A stretch of DNA of 61,523 bases from contig QWII01000061.1 in the NCBI GenBank assembly GCA_021405325.1, positions 1 through 61,523 on the forward strand, read 5' to 3'. Position numbers and translations under genes: made by a program. The notes under the pieces are model-generated. The model saw only the letters and a program-made list of their open reading frames with translations, was not told the DNA's origin and did no database searches. Of this stretch, positions 15,536-27,100 are shown in pieces; positions within the stretch are counted from its first letter, which is position 1; each line of letters starts with the position of its first letter. This DNA is from Caldilinea sp. CFX5. Its GTDB lineage: Bacteria; Chloroflexota; Anaerolineae; Caldilineales; Caldilineaceae.

Positions 15536-16330
15536 ATGACGCAGCAAATGATTCGTATCACTTTGGTCGTGGTTGGCATTGTACTTGCGGGCTTGAGCGT
15601 AAGCTTTTTCACCCAGCAACCGTGGGCGGTGCAAGTGTGGCCGTGGCAGGACAAATTGCTTGCCTTCGCCTTTGTGGCGGCAATGCAAGCGGCGATTGCC
15701 GCAGCACTCTTCTGGATCGCCATCACCGGCGAACTGGGGGCGCTGGCCGCCGGCGCGCTCAACCTGCTGGTGATGATGAGCGGGCTGGCGATCTATTTGG
15801 GCGGTCAAGTGGCCGCAACCGGACGCCCCATCCTTCTCATCTATACTGTTGCTTGTATCGGCTTTGCATTTTTTAATCTTTGGCTTTTCCAGTGGGCCAG
15901 ACGCATCCCACTGCGTGATAGCAGACCACTACCCATTTTCGTTCGGTTTTCCTACACCATCTTTGTTATTGCCCTGGCGACAGTGGGGGGTGCGCTCATC
16001 TTGCAAACGCCCCATGTGCTGCCCTGGGAGGTCGAAGGGCCGACATCAGTGGCGCTAGGGTGGATGTTTCTGGGCGACGCTTTCTACTTTCTCTATCCGC
16101 TGGTGCAATTTGGCTGGCAAAAAGCCCGCTGGCCTGGCGCGGCGGCGCAACTCTGGAGCTTTCTGGCCTACGATCTGGTCTTACTTGGCCCGTTTCTGCA
16201 GCGGTTTCCGAAGATCGATCCGGTCTATCGCGATAGCTTGATTGTCTACACGTTGATTCTGCTCTACAGTGGGGCTTTGGCATTCTACTGCTTTTTCATT
16301 AATAGAACCACACGGGTGATTGGTCGGTAG
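15536..16330 (+). CDS. Polytopic membrane protein, unknown function
   Basis: The 264-residue protein has about eight hydrophobic segments: residues roughly 7-26, 40-62, 66-90, 98-118, 133-155, 168-190, 205-225 and 235-255. It has no signal or catalytic motif that I recognise. The first segment could be a signal anchor. Only a weak GGGA precedes the ATG, and the leader carries the 11-bp repeat array. It is a single-gene unit between the PhoD-like gene and the sugar importer. A transporter or sensor role is possible but not shown. Confidence 0.7.
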   Translation: MTQQMIRITLVVVGIVLAGLSVSFFTQQPWAVQVWPWQDKLLAFAFVAAMQAAIAAALFWIAITGELGALAAGALNLLVMMSGLAIYLGGQVAATGRPILLIYTVACIGFAFFNLWLFQWARRIPLRDSRPLPIFVRFSYTIFVIALATVGGALILQTPHVLPWEVEGPTSVALGWMFLGDAFYFLYPLVQFGWQKARWPGAAAQLWSFLAYDLVLLGPFLQRFPKIDPVYRDSLIVYTLILLYSGALAFYCFFINRTTRVIGR

Positions 16331-16453
16331 ACCGCGGCGCGCTCTTTACGCCTTGTTAACTGCCCATTAATCTGCTTTGGGTAGGCTATCCAAAACATTG
16401 GTAGAATACCCAACAAATGGAAGCGTGACTACACCATTAGCGCCGTGCCTTGG

Positions 16454-16482
16454 TTGACGCACGGCTAGGGGTTGGATATACT
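16454..16482 (+). promoter_or_regulatory. Promoter of the first sugar ABC operon
   Basis: TTGACG (16454-16459), a 17-base spacer and TATACT (16477-16482) form a strong sigma70-type promoter. The inferred start near 16489 places the earlier in-frame start at 16450 outside the transcript and supports translation from 16573. Confidence 0.7.
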
Positions 16483-16572
16483 TATAGTTGCTTACCAGAC
16501 GGAGCTTGTGCGTCAATCGTTGGTGGGTATCAATCCTTTGACACGCTGGCAGAAGGGATGAGGCTTCGCTTT

Positions 16573-18291
16573 ATGAGCAGCACAGTGGCGACAAAGCCGG
16601 TTCGCACGACAACTATATCCAGTCAGAGTAATCTCCTGGCCCGTTTGTTTGCCGGTCGGAGCGGGCGTAAGTTGCGAGAGACGCTGCTGGCGTACACCTT
16701 TCTGGCGCCGGCCCTGGTAATTATCGGTCTCTTTGGCATCTTCCCCTTACTCTTTGCCGCTTATCAAAGCACCCTCACCGGTCTGAATAAAATTGTTGGT
16801 AAATATGACGGCTTGGGCAACTATGTTAAGGCCATTGATAATCTGACCTATGTGTTGGGCTTTGGCTTTGCCGCCGTCTGTCTCTACTTTGCCGGTCAGC
16901 GCGTGGCCATCGCCATACGCGAGGGGCGGGCGAAGGGACAAAATCCCTTCTTCTGGCTGCCGGCCGGTCTGTTGACCGGCGCTAGCCTGGCGGCCCTGAT
17001 CTGGTTTATCTTCCGCTTCCTCCCGGCATTATTGGTCATTCCGCAACAGTTGCGCGGCGCCGAGAACACGACCGCGCGCTTCCGGGAACTGGTGGGGGAA
17101 GCCTGGCGCAGCGACCCGGTGCAGCAATCCTTCTGGATCTTTGTTGCTCTGCTGGCGGCGGGTCTGTTGCTAAACTATCTGGTGGAACAACGGCAACACC
17201 GCACAGGGCGCCAGGAAAGCTTTATTGACGAGTTCATGGCCGCCACCTTCCTGACGATTCTGGCCGGCGCCGTGGCCTGGTTGACCTGGACGGAGATCAA
17301 CGCCCGCTATGCCGAGGCGCTGGAAAAAGGGGAAGGGCTGGATCTCTGGACGCAGATCATCACCATTGGGCTAGGCTTTGGCTTGTTGCTGGTGGCCTGG
17401 TGGCTCTGGGAGAGCGCCAGCGACCGCAGCTCGAATTTTAGCACGGCGTGGCGCCTGAGCGCCGCCGCCCTTTTGTTGATCGGCGGTTGGGTGCTGATCG
17501 GGGAATTGCCCCGTGTCATTGCCGCCGGGGACAAAGATTGGTGGACGGGTCTGCAGGCGACGGTTTACTATTCGCTCTTTACGATTCCCGCCCAACTCCT
17601 CATTTCGCTGCTGCTGGCGACGTTGCTCTTTCAAGAAATTCGGGGCAAGGGCTTCTTTCGCATCGTCTATTTTATTCCCTATGTCGCCCCCTTTGTGGGG
17701 ACAGCAGCGGTCTTCCGGCTACTCTTCTCCGGCAGCCCCACTTCGCCGCTCAATCAGTTGGCCGGTAGCGTGGGCATTGAACCGTTGCGCTGGCTCAATG
17801 AACCCAACGGGATCTTTCAGTTGCTGGTCGGCAAGAGCGTTGATCTCCCCGGTTGGGCGGTCGGGCCGAGTCTGGCGCTGATTGTCATTGTCATCTACGG
17901 CACCTGGACTTATATTGGTTTTAATACGGTTGTCTTCTTGGCTGGCTTGGGCAATATTCCACGCGAAACCTATGAGGCAGCCAGTATTGATGGCGCCGGG
18001 CGCTGGGCGCAATTCCGCCATGTCACCTTGCCGCTCCTCTCGCCGACGCTCTACTTCTTGACGCTCTATTCGGTCATCGGCACCTTCAAAGCCTTTAATC
18101 ATATTTACGTGCTGCGCACCTCGGCCGCGTTGGGGACGACCGACACCGCCAGTATTGTGATCTTTGAGGCGTTCAAACGCGACACGCGTTACGGCTATGC
18201 GTCGGCGCTGGCAATTTTGTTGCTGATCATTATTCTCTTGCTCACCGCCGTCAACAACCGGATTAGCAGTCGGAGGGTCTTCTATGGCTAG
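16573..18291 (+). CDS. Sugar ABC permease (MalF-like) with large insertion
   Basis: The 572-residue protein is a binding-protein-dependent permease subunit. After the first membrane helix (about residues 36-56) there is an unusual insertion of about 250 residues with several extra hydrophobic segments and charged loops. The canonical permease domain follows, beginning about residue 325 ([27 protein letters not shown]), with the EAA loop [20 protein letters not shown] near residues 465-485. MalF-type proteins also carry an insert, so this may be an elaboration. ATG 16573 is preceded by GATGAGG and lies downstream of the promoter. The next permease gene overlaps by eight bases. Confidence 0.88.
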   Translation: MSSTVATKPVRTTTISSQSNLLARLFAGRSGRKLRETLLAYTFLAPALVIIGLFGIFPLLFAAYQSTLTGLNKIVGKYDGLGNYVKAIDNLTYVLGFGFAAVCLYFAGQRVAIAIREGRAKGQNPFFWLPAGLLTGASLAALIWFIFRFLPALLVIPQQLRGAENTTARFRELVGEAWRSDPVQQSFWIFVALLAAGLLLNYLVEQRQHRTGRQESFIDEFMAATFLTILAGAVAWLTWTEINARYAEALEKGEGLDLWTQIITIGLGFGLLLVAWWLWESASDRSSNFSTAWRLSAAALLLIGGWVLIGELPRVIAAGDKDWWTGLQATVYYSLFTIPAQLLISLLLATLLFQEIRGKGFFRIVYFIPYVAPFVGTAAVFRLLFSGSPTSPLNQLAGSVGIEPLRWLNEPNGIFQLLVGKSVDLPGWAVGPSLALIVIVIYGTWTYIGFNTVVFLAGLGNIPRETYEAASIDGAGRWAQFRHVTLPLLSPTLYFLTLYSVIGTFKAFNHIYVLRTSAALGTTDTASIVIFEAFKRDTRYGYASALAILLLIIILLLTAVNNRISSRRVFYG

Positions 18292-19183
18292 TAGCGCCGC
18301 GGTCAAACCCCTGGCAACGCCAAAGCGCGGCACGGTTGCGCGCCCCGTGGTCAGCCCTGGTGGTCTGGCTTTTACCTACCTTGTGTTGCTCATCGGCAGC
18401 TTTTTCGCCCTGGCGCCCTTTCTCTACACGGTCAGTGTCTCGCTCATGAATCTGACGGAGGCGAGCAGCGGCACCCGTCTGCTGCCCGCCGATCCACAGT
18501 GGGAGAATTATGCGGTGGCCTGGAATCAGGCGCGTTTCTCGCTCTATTTCTTTAACAGCGTCAAAATCGTGTTGATTACCGTGACCGGCGAAGTGATCTT
18601 CTGTACGTTGGCGGCTTATGCCTTTGCCCGCATGGAGTTTCCCGGCAAAACGTTCATCTTCTCATTATTGCTGGCAACCCTCATGTTGCCGGAAGCGGTG
18701 ACGTGGGTGCCCAATTTTATCACCGTCTCCTGGCTGGGGCGGGCGACGCCGTTGCCCTGGATCAACAACTGGCCGGCGTTGACCATTCCCTTTATGGCGA
18801 GCGCCTTTGGCATCTTTCTCTTGCGCCAGTTTTTCCAGCAGATTCCCAACGAACTGTGGGATTCGGCGCAGATCGACGGCGCCGGTCATTTGCGCTATCT
18901 GTTACAGGTGATCGTGCCGCTTTCGCAAGCGCCGCTCATGACGCTGGTGCTCTTTGGCTTTATCAGTTCCTGGAACTCATTGGCCTGGCCGCTGCTGGTG
19001 ACAACCACGCCTGACTGGCGCCCCATCAGCTACGGCCTCTTGAGTTTTCTGGATGAAGCAGGCGCCCAGGTGCATTTGCAAATGGCCGGGGCGATGATCA
19101 CCATGGCGCCGATCCTGCTCCTCTATTTCTTTACCCAACGCACCTTTATCGAAGGGATTGCGAGTACGGGGATTAAGGGGTAG
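18284..19183 (+). CDS. Sugar ABC permease (MalG-like)
   Basis: The 299-residue protein has six predicted helices and the EAA loop [25 protein letters not shown] near residue 190. The C-terminus ([14 protein letters not shown]) is the classic MalG-family ending (fveGlt.GaVKG). It pairs with the upstream MalF-like protein to form the channel. Its start overlaps the upstream stop by eight bases, indicating coupling. No ATPase gene is present in the operon, so a shared MsmK/UgpC-type ATPase encoded elsewhere is expected. Confidence 0.92.
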   Translation: MASSAAVKPLATPKRGTVARPVVSPGGLAFTYLVLLIGSFFALAPFLYTVSVSLMNLTEASSGTRLLPADPQWENYAVAWNQARFSLYFFNSVKIVLITVTGEVIFCTLAAYAFARMEFPGKTFIFSLLLATLMLPEAVTWVPNFITVSWLGRATPLPWINNWPALTIPFMASAFGIFLLRQFFQQIPNELWDSAQIDGAGHLRYLLQVIVPLSQAPLMTLVLFGFISSWNSLAWPLLVTTTPDWRPISYGLLSFLDEAGAQVHLQMAGAMITMAPILLLYFFTQRTFIEGIASTGIKG

Positions 19184-19207
19184 GAAGCGATGAATAAGGG
19201 ATTACTG

Positions 19208-19302
19208 GTAGACAGGTAAACAGGTAAACAGGTAGGCAGGTAGACAGGTAAGGTTAGACCTGTTTACCTGTCTACCTGTTTACCTGTCTACCTGTCTACC
19301 TG
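19208..19302. repeat. Octamer-word hairpin (caggtaga family), copy A
   Basis: The left arm is a run of CAGGTAAA/CAGGTAGA octamers and the right arm is the complementary run, around a short centre near 19252. A second copy lies at 51501-51587. It separates the permease gene from the binding-protein gene within the operon and could set different mRNA levels for the binding protein. Confidence 0.75.
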
Positions 19303-19349
19303 GGCATTAACATAAAACAATACGAACACATTCTACAAGGAGAATTTGT

Positions 19350-20921
<1,572 letters not shown>

Positions 20922-20941
20922 GTTGGTTCTTGGTTTGATGT

Positions 20942-20977
20942 AAAAAGGACGCTGGTCAATCGACCAGCGTCCTTTTT
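20942..20977 (+). terminator. Rho-independent terminator
   Basis: A 16-bp perfect stem (20942-20957 with 20962-20977) has the loop AATC and a T tract ending at 20978. It ends the first sugar ABC operon and, because A runs flank the left arm, could work in both directions. Confidence 0.92.
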
Positions 20978-20982
20978 TGTGA

Positions 20983-20988
20983 TATAAT
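20983..20988 (+). promoter_or_regulatory. TATAAT -10 box for the ATPase-nuclease gene
   Basis: A consensus TATAAT lies five bases past the terminator. A weak -35 (TCGACC, 20960-20965) would fall within the terminator hairpin at 17-base spacing. Transcription would begin near 20995. Confidence 0.5.
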
Positions 20989-21029
20989 CTCGTGTCATGA
21001 CCGGCAAAGCGAGTAAGGAAATGGCCCTA

Positions 21030-22574
21030 ATGCGCTACTTTAACACATCCGGCCCCTGTGATCCGGAAAAACATTATACCGTATTGCGTGAAGCCCTAGT
21101 CGCCCAAGGGATTACCCTGGCGGAACAAGGACGCTATTTTACAATCTTTGCGCCCCGCCAGTCAGGCAAGACCACCTACTTCCAACTGCTGTTGCGCGCC
21201 CTGGGGGAGCGGAATTTCACGCCGATTTGGATTTCCTTTGAAAGTTTCAAAACGTTTGACCGAGCGCGCTTTTATGAAGCATTCACGCACCTTTTACAGC
21301 AGGAAGTGCGAGCCCTTGGCATTCATCTCGATTTTGAAATCACTGACCCCTTGCAACTACGCCAGTTTTTTGAGACCATGCAACAAGTAACCGCACCAGT
21401 AGTACTCGTCCTTGATGAGTTTGAAGACCTCCCTGATGTAGTCCTGCCAGAACTCATGCATCTCTTTCGGAGCCTGTACCATAAAAAACAATTTCATGGT
21501 TTGCACTCGCTAATCCTCGTAGGTGTCAGTACATTGTCGGAGTTGATTCTTTCTTCTGCGTCTCCCTTCAATATTGCCGACGATATTCAGACCCCCTACT
21601 TTACACTGCCGGAAGTCGATGAGTTGGTCAAACAATATACTGCAGAAAGCGGTCAAGTCTTTGAACTAGAAGTAATCACCGCGATTCAAGAAAACACAGC
21701 CGGTCAGCCGGGCTTGGTAAATGGTTTGTGCGACCTGCTTGTTACTGAAATTGCCACGGAGCGCACGGCGCCGGTGACAATGGCCCATTTTTACCGGGCT
21801 GTACAGATCTATCTGCGCGAGCGTTTCAACAAAAATATCAGCAACGTGGTGCAAAAAGCGCGCGAAAAGCGCCATCTGATTCTGCGTCTGCTCTTTCTCA
21901 ATGAGGCCATTCCCTTTACCGTGCATGACCCCGACATCGGCTATCTCTACGCCCACGGCGTGGTCGCCAGCCGAGACGGCTATGTCGATATTCCCGTGCC
22001 GCTCTACAGCAAGGCGCTGATCGACGCCTTTCGCCCCAAAGTCAACGGCGAGATGCAATACTTTGTCTCGATCCGCGAAACGTTTCAGGGGTACATTACG
22101 CCGCAGGGGATCAATGTCAAAGCGATTCTCAACCACTATCGCGACTATGTGCGGCGGCGCGGCTTTCGTGCGTTCCAGGCGGATCATCTTAAAGAAGCGG
22201 CCGGTCACTACTCGCTTGACGCCTTTCTCAACTTTTTTGTCGAGCGGATCGGCGGTCACACCTTTACCGAAGTCCCCTCCGGGCGCGGGCGGACTGATAT
22301 TTTGATCCTGTACCAAAGCTGGAAATATATTATCGAAACCAAAGTCTTTACCGACAACTATGACTTCCAGAAGGGCAAGCGTCAACTGGCGGAATATCTT
22401 AGCAGTGAGGGGGTAACGGAAGGCTACTATGTCGTTTTCAGCAATCTACACACCGATGAGGATGAAGGCGATTTCGCAGAAGAGATCCTCGACAAGCGCA
22501 TTTATACCTATATTCTGCGCATTCGGTTTGAACCACCCAGCCAACTGCCGCCAGTGAAGAAGGCAGAAGAATAG
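21030..22574 (+). CDS. AAA ATPase fused to PD-(D/E)XK nuclease-like domain
   Basis: The 514-residue protein starts with an AAA-like ATPase: Walker A APRQSGKTT at residues 41-49 and Walker B VVLVLDEFED around Asp129, then a helical middle. The C-terminal 130 residues carry GRGRTDILI followed by KYIIETKVF, the D-x(n)-E-x-K core of a PD-(D/E)XK nuclease fold. Proteins of this ATPase-plus-DUF1703-like build are common in bacteria and are often copied within a genome; a defence or mobile-element role is suspected but unproven. ATG 21030 has AAGGA ten bases upstream; 20997 and 21021 are alternatives. Confidence 0.82.
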   Translation: MRYFNTSGPCDPEKHYTVLREALVAQGITLAEQGRYFTIFAPRQSGKTTYFQLLLRALGERNFTPIWISFESFKTFDRARFYEAFTHLLQQEVRALGIHLDFEITDPLQLRQFFETMQQVTAPVVLVLDEFEDLPDVVLPELMHLFRSLYHKKQFHGLHSLILVGVSTLSELILSSASPFNIADDIQTPYFTLPEVDELVKQYTAESGQVFELEVITAIQENTAGQPGLVNGLCDLLVTEIATERTAPVTMAHFYRAVQIYLRERFNKNISNVVQKAREKRHLILRLLFLNEAIPFTVHDPDIGYLYAHGVVASRDGYVDIPVPLYSKALIDAFRPKVNGEMQYFVSIRETFQGYITPQGINVKAILNHYRDYVRRRGFRAFQADHLKEAAGHYSLDAFLNFFVERIGGHTFTEVPSGRGRTDILILYQSWKYIIETKVFTDNYDFQKGKRQLAEYLSSEGVTEGYYVVFSNLHTDEDEGDFAEEILDKRIYTYILRIRFEPPSQLPPVKKAEE

Positions 22575-22591
22575 TCTGTCGCCTAAGAATG

Positions 22592-22643
22592 TCACCGCGA
22601 AGCAGAGGGATTAGCGAATCTGTTCGTGCTTGATTCGCGGTGA
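22592..22643. terminator. Hairpin between convergent genes
   Basis: Arms TCACCGCGAA (22592-22601) and TTCGCGGTGA (22634-22643) pair perfectly over 10 bases. It lies between the convergent ATPase-nuclease and PAP2-like genes. Confidence 0.6.
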
Positions 22644-22656
22644 TATTTCTTTCCAT

Positions 22657-23295
22657 CTACGCATAATAATAGAGCGCTGGCGTCAGAATCACAATCCCCA
22701 GCAAAATGCCCGCAATCGTCTGGGAAACCGTATGACGATCCAAATAGACGCGCGACCAGGCGATCAGCGGAATGCTCATGGTAAAAGGAATGGCGCTCGT
22801 TCCCAACAGGGCAAAGGCTAATTCCGACAGAATGGTGGCGGCGGTGCAGTGCAAGCTGATTTTCCACTGGAGCGTGATGACGAGAAAGAGCGCGGTTTGC
22901 ACCCCGTTCACCACGGCCAACATTTGCATGAGGCGGGGCGCCTCCATCTGGTCAAAGAGCAGCCAGGTAATGATGGCGGTTGCCAGCGAAAACAACAAGG
23001 GGCGAATGCGTTGTTCCCGGTTGGGCAGATGAAAATCAACAGCTTTCCCGGTTTGCACCAACCAGACGATATAGGCGCAGGGCGCCAGAATGGTCAATGC
23101 AATATAGACAAACGCCCATTGCCAAGCCGACGCTGTTGCCAGAAAAGCCGCCGCCAGGATGGCGGCGCCGGCGCCGGTTAAGGGCGGGCTGCCAATCTGC
23201 GACACCCAGTAGGCCATCCGTTGCAGTCGTGGCTGTGGCAATGCCGCCAGCGCAACCTCTTCGACGCTCAACTCCTCTTTGGAAAGTGCTGTCAT
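22657..23295 (-). CDS. PAP2-like membrane phosphatase
   Basis: The 212-residue protein has about five to six membrane helices. Motifs in order resemble the PAP2 superfamily: NREQRIRP (a degenerate first motif), LHCTAAT with the central His, and SRVYLDRHTVSQTIAGILLG with the Arg-His of the third motif. PAP2 enzymes dephosphorylate lipid phosphates such as undecaprenyl-diphosphate or phosphatidate at the membrane. The usual Lys-x6-Arg-Pro of motif 1 is not perfect, so activity is likely but not sure. ATG 23295 has AGGTGG upstream; two GTG codons just before it are also possible. Confidence 0.75.
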   Translation of the reverse strand: MTALSKEELSVEEVALAALPQPRLQRMAYWVSQIGSPPLTGAGAAILAAAFLATASAWQWAFVYIALTILAPCAYIVWLVQTGKAVDFHLPNREQRIRPLLFSLATAIITWLLFDQMEAPRLMQMLAVVNGVQTALFLVITLQWKISLHCTAATILSELAFALLGTSAIPFTMSIPLIAWSRVYLDRHTVSQTIAGILLGIVILTPALYYYA

Positions 23296-23304
23296 CTCCA
23301 CCAC

Positions 23305-23741
23305 CTGTTGTTGGTCTAATCTTCACAATTTTGCTTGTAGCATACCTGGCGTAGATTACCATCCGATTAAATGCACGTTATTGCTGTGTCAATTCACCTG
23401 TGTCAATTCATGGGTGTCAATTCATCTATATCCATTCATCCGTCGATTGCTGTGGTGTTGCTTACCGCTTGTCAAAAAGTGCTGCCGCGGTATGCTTTTA
23501 ATCAGTAGACCGCAACGCAATCAAAGTTGAATCGATTGACTTTGGACTACGCGACTAAACGACTGCGGACTGCTGATAAGATTATACCTTGCCAATCTTG
23601 TGGCTGGCTATGGCGCAAGCGCCCAATCTTAACGCAACTTTTACATGATGAAAAAACAAGGACTACAGGCTTTTAACCTATTTATGACACCTTTGACAGG
23701 AACAAACAGAGCGATTCCCTGGACCTAGCAAAGGAAAACCA
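23305..23741. other. Spacer with a 14-bp triple repeat, no gene
   Basis: No intact gene is seen over about 440 bases. It contains the GTGTCAATTCA triple repeat at 23386-23424 and AT-rich sequence leading to the ribosome site of the permease remnant at 23742. Confidence 0.5.
23386..23424 (+). repeat. Three copies of GTGTCAATTCA at 14-base spacing
   Basis: Exact copies lie at 23386-23396, 23400-23410 and 23414-23424, followed by a decayed fourth (ATATCCATTCA). Possible operator array or slipped-strand duplication. Confidence 0.7.
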
Positions 23742-23938
23742 ATGTTTCGTTATCCGATTCGTCGCTTCATACGGGGTGTACACTCACCAGGTGGTTGGTC
23801 ATGACGGCCGTTTTTGTGGTCTTGCGGCGCGCTGGTGATCCGGCTGAGGCTATGTTACCCGATGATGCAGCCGTTGAGCAAATTGAAGCCTTGCGGCGGC
23901 GGCATGGGCTCGACCAACCGATTTATGTTCAATCATAA
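23742..23938 (+). pseudogene. DppB-type ABC permease, N-terminal remnant
   Basis: ATG 23742 has AAGGA at ideal spacing and opens MFRYPIRRFIRGV, typical of the first helix of dipeptide/oligopeptide permeases. After a one- or two-base shift the next frame reads MTAVFVVLRRAGDPAEAMLP and then EQIEALRRRHGLDQPIYVQ, an unmistakable DppB/OppB N-terminal pattern (GDP, then RxxxGLDQP). It then stops at 23938. The remaining roughly 240 residues are absent. No other peptide-transport gene lies nearby, so this is a leftover of a lost operon. Confidence 0.85.
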
Positions 23939-24162
23939 ACGAATTGTAATATTCTTGACCAACTTCTACTTAAGCTTGCCAAGTGCGGCAGCTTCCCCTA
24001 CAATCCAACAGATGACGTTGGGTAAGCGCAACGATTGTACTAAAGTGAAGCCAAAGCGCTTGCTCAGTCGTTGATTAAGCGGTACACTATAGGACAGAGC
24101 CTGTCCGCTGCCGACTGGCACATTTGTCGGCTGACGGCCCATAACCGCAAAGGGGGATCCGC

Positions 24163-27100
24163 ATGAAAACATTTCTTCGTTCGCTGCTTAGCCGCGTGCT
24201 GCTCGGCTGGCTATTTCTGGTTGGCGCCCTGACCATTGCCCAGGTTAGCTACGCCCAGAGCGCGCCGCCGGGCGCACCATTGCGTGAAACCTTGCATATC
24301 GACCAAATCCTTGTCGATCCGGCCACCGGTCAACGCACACAGATTGTTTTGTCCGATGGCGGTGTGGGCAACCAAGCCTTGTCGGATCTGGTGGTCGCAT
24401 TTCTGCTGAGTGACGATAACACGATCTTGGCCGCCTACCCGTTGACCGGCGGCATGACCGATGGCGATGGGTTCTTTACCTTGGGCGCGCCGTCCGATAG
24501 TGATCTGGCCGTTGACCTGAGCGCCCTCCAAGCCGCCGACGCCGTTGCGATCTACCTAGGGGAAATCAGCGCATTTACCGCCGGCAGCCGCGTGACCGAT
24601 AGCAACGCCATCGATCTCGTTCTCTTTGCCCTGGCGGATAACAATGAACTGCTCGCCCTGCGCCCACCGCTGCCAGAAATAGCGGCGTTAGCCGACGCCG
24701 CGCCACCCGCAGCGACCACCCGCGCCAGCGCTTGCAACGATGACGCCGTGCCGATTCACAGCATTCAAGGCGCCGCCGACAGCAGCCCACGGCTAGGGGA
24801 AGTGGTTGCCATCCAAGGCATTGTGGTCGGTGATTTTCAGGATGTCAAAACTCAGTTGCGCGGCTTCTTTGTACAAGAAGAGGCTGCTGATCAAGATAAT
24901 GACCCCGCCACGTCCGAGGGCATCTTTGTGCTGGACAATGGCTTCAAAGTCGCTGTAACGGCGGGCGATCTGGTGCGCGTGCGCGGTTTAGTGCATGAAT
25001 TCAACACCATGACCGAGCTAAAACGACTGGAAAGCGTCCATATTTGTGACCGCAATCAACCGCTGGAACCGGCCCTTGTCACGCTGCCGGAAGCGGAGAA
25101 TGGCGACTTGGAACGTTACGAAGGAATGCTCATCCGCATTGCCAATGAGATGACCGTCGCCCAGACCTATTTCCTGGGGCGCTACGGCCAGATGACCCTG
25201 GCGGCGCCGGGTACGACAGGAGGCCGCACCTATCAACCAACTAACCGCTTCCTGCCGGACAGCCCCGAAGCTGAAGCGCTGGCCGCGGAAAATGCGCGCC
25301 GCCTGCTGGTGTTGGACGATGGGCGCGACCTCAGCGCGCTGGGTGATAATCCCAACCCCGTCCCCTACCTGGGCGCCCCGCCGCCGGCGGTCATCCGCGC
25401 CGGCGACACCGTCACCAATCTAGTGGGCGTCCTTGACTTTGGGCGCATCAACTCCGCTCCCGGCAATGAAGCGGCGCTCGACTATCGGCTCCACCCGATT
25501 GAAGCGCCGATTTTTACCGCGGCCAATCCACGGACAACAACCCCACCGACGGTGACGGGCAGCCTCAGTGTCGCCAGCTTCAATGTCCTCAACTTTTTCA
25601 ATGGTGACGGTCAAGGGGGCGGCTATCCCACGGCGCGTGGCGCCAAGACGGCGGCTGAATTTGAACGTCAACGGGAGAAAGTGATTGCCGCCCTGGTCGC
25701 CCTGGATGCCGACCTTATCGGTTTGATGGAGGTGGAAAACGATGGTTACGGCGCCAACAGCGCCATTCAAGCGCTGGTCAACGGCCTTAATGAGACACAG
25801 CCGGTGGAATTTGCCTATGCCTTCATCGATCCGCGCCTGCCCCGTCTGGGTGGCGACGAGATCACGGTCGGCCTGCTCTACCGCACTAACACCATCACCC
25901 CGACCGGCCCGGCTATGACCCTGGACAGCGGCGCCTTTGACCAGACCCTGGCCGATGAAGGGCGCAGTCGCCAACCGCTGGTGCAGACCTTTGTCGATCA
26001 GGCCGGGGAGCGTTTCACCATTGTCGTCAATCACTTCAAATCAAAACGGCCCGGCGCGGCGGCAACCGGCGGTAATGTCGATAGTGGCAATGGTACAGGC
26101 GGCTGGAATGAACGGCGAACGGAAGCAGCTCAGGATCTTGTCAACTGGCTGGCGACAGACCCAACCAATAGCGGCGACCCGGATGTCTTGATCATCGGCG
26201 ATCTCAATGCCTATGCGAAAGAATCGCCAATTACCACCATTGAAGCAGCGGGCTATATCAATCTCATCGGCCACTTTGGCGGTGACGAAGCCTACTCCTA
26301 CATCTTTGATGGGCAGGCCGGCTATCTTGACCATGCGCTCGCCAGCACCAGTTTGTTCAGCCAAACGACCGGCGCCACCGATTGGCACATCAACACCGAT
26401 GAACCGAAGGTGTTGGATTATGAAATGCGCTTCAACCCGCCGGGATATTACAGCCCTACCCCGTTCCGCGCCTCGGATCATGATCCGGTTCTCATCGGTT
26501 TCACCCTGGGTGCGCCTAGCCCGATTACGGACACCACCGGTATTACGGACACCACGGGTGTTACCGATACCACCGACGTCACCGATACGACTGGGATTAC
26601 GGAGACAGTGGACGTTACCGATACGACCGGCATCACAGAAACAACCGGGATTACCGACACGACTGGGATTACTGAAACAACCGGTATTACGGATACGACT
26701 GGCATCACGGAGACAACCGGTGTTACTGACACGGAAGAAATTACTGACAGTACCGGTGTGACCGACACCCTTGCGCCACCGGTCACAGGCCCTGTCACCG
26801 ATACCGTGACAGGGCCGCCACCGACGCAACCCGCCAATCCGCCAGCAACGTATGTGGTACGCGCCGGCGACACGCTATCCACCCTCGCCCGCCGCTATAG
26901 TGTCACGATTGCCGCTTTGGCGCAAGCCAATCACCTGCCGATTCATGGCGAGCTACGGGTCGGGCGTCAGTTGACCATTCCACCGGTGCAGCCGGGCGTT
27001 CCCTGTTGGCGCAACATTGAGGGGCAAGCTGGCGAAACCGTCGCGACCATTGCCGACCGTTACAACGCCGCCGCCGACCGTCTTGCCCAGTTTAACGGGC

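Noticed and set aside
19208..19302. CRISPR or integron attC site
   Set aside because: It is a tandem octamer hairpin with no spacers, and lacks R/L box structure of attC sites. No integrase gene is nearby.
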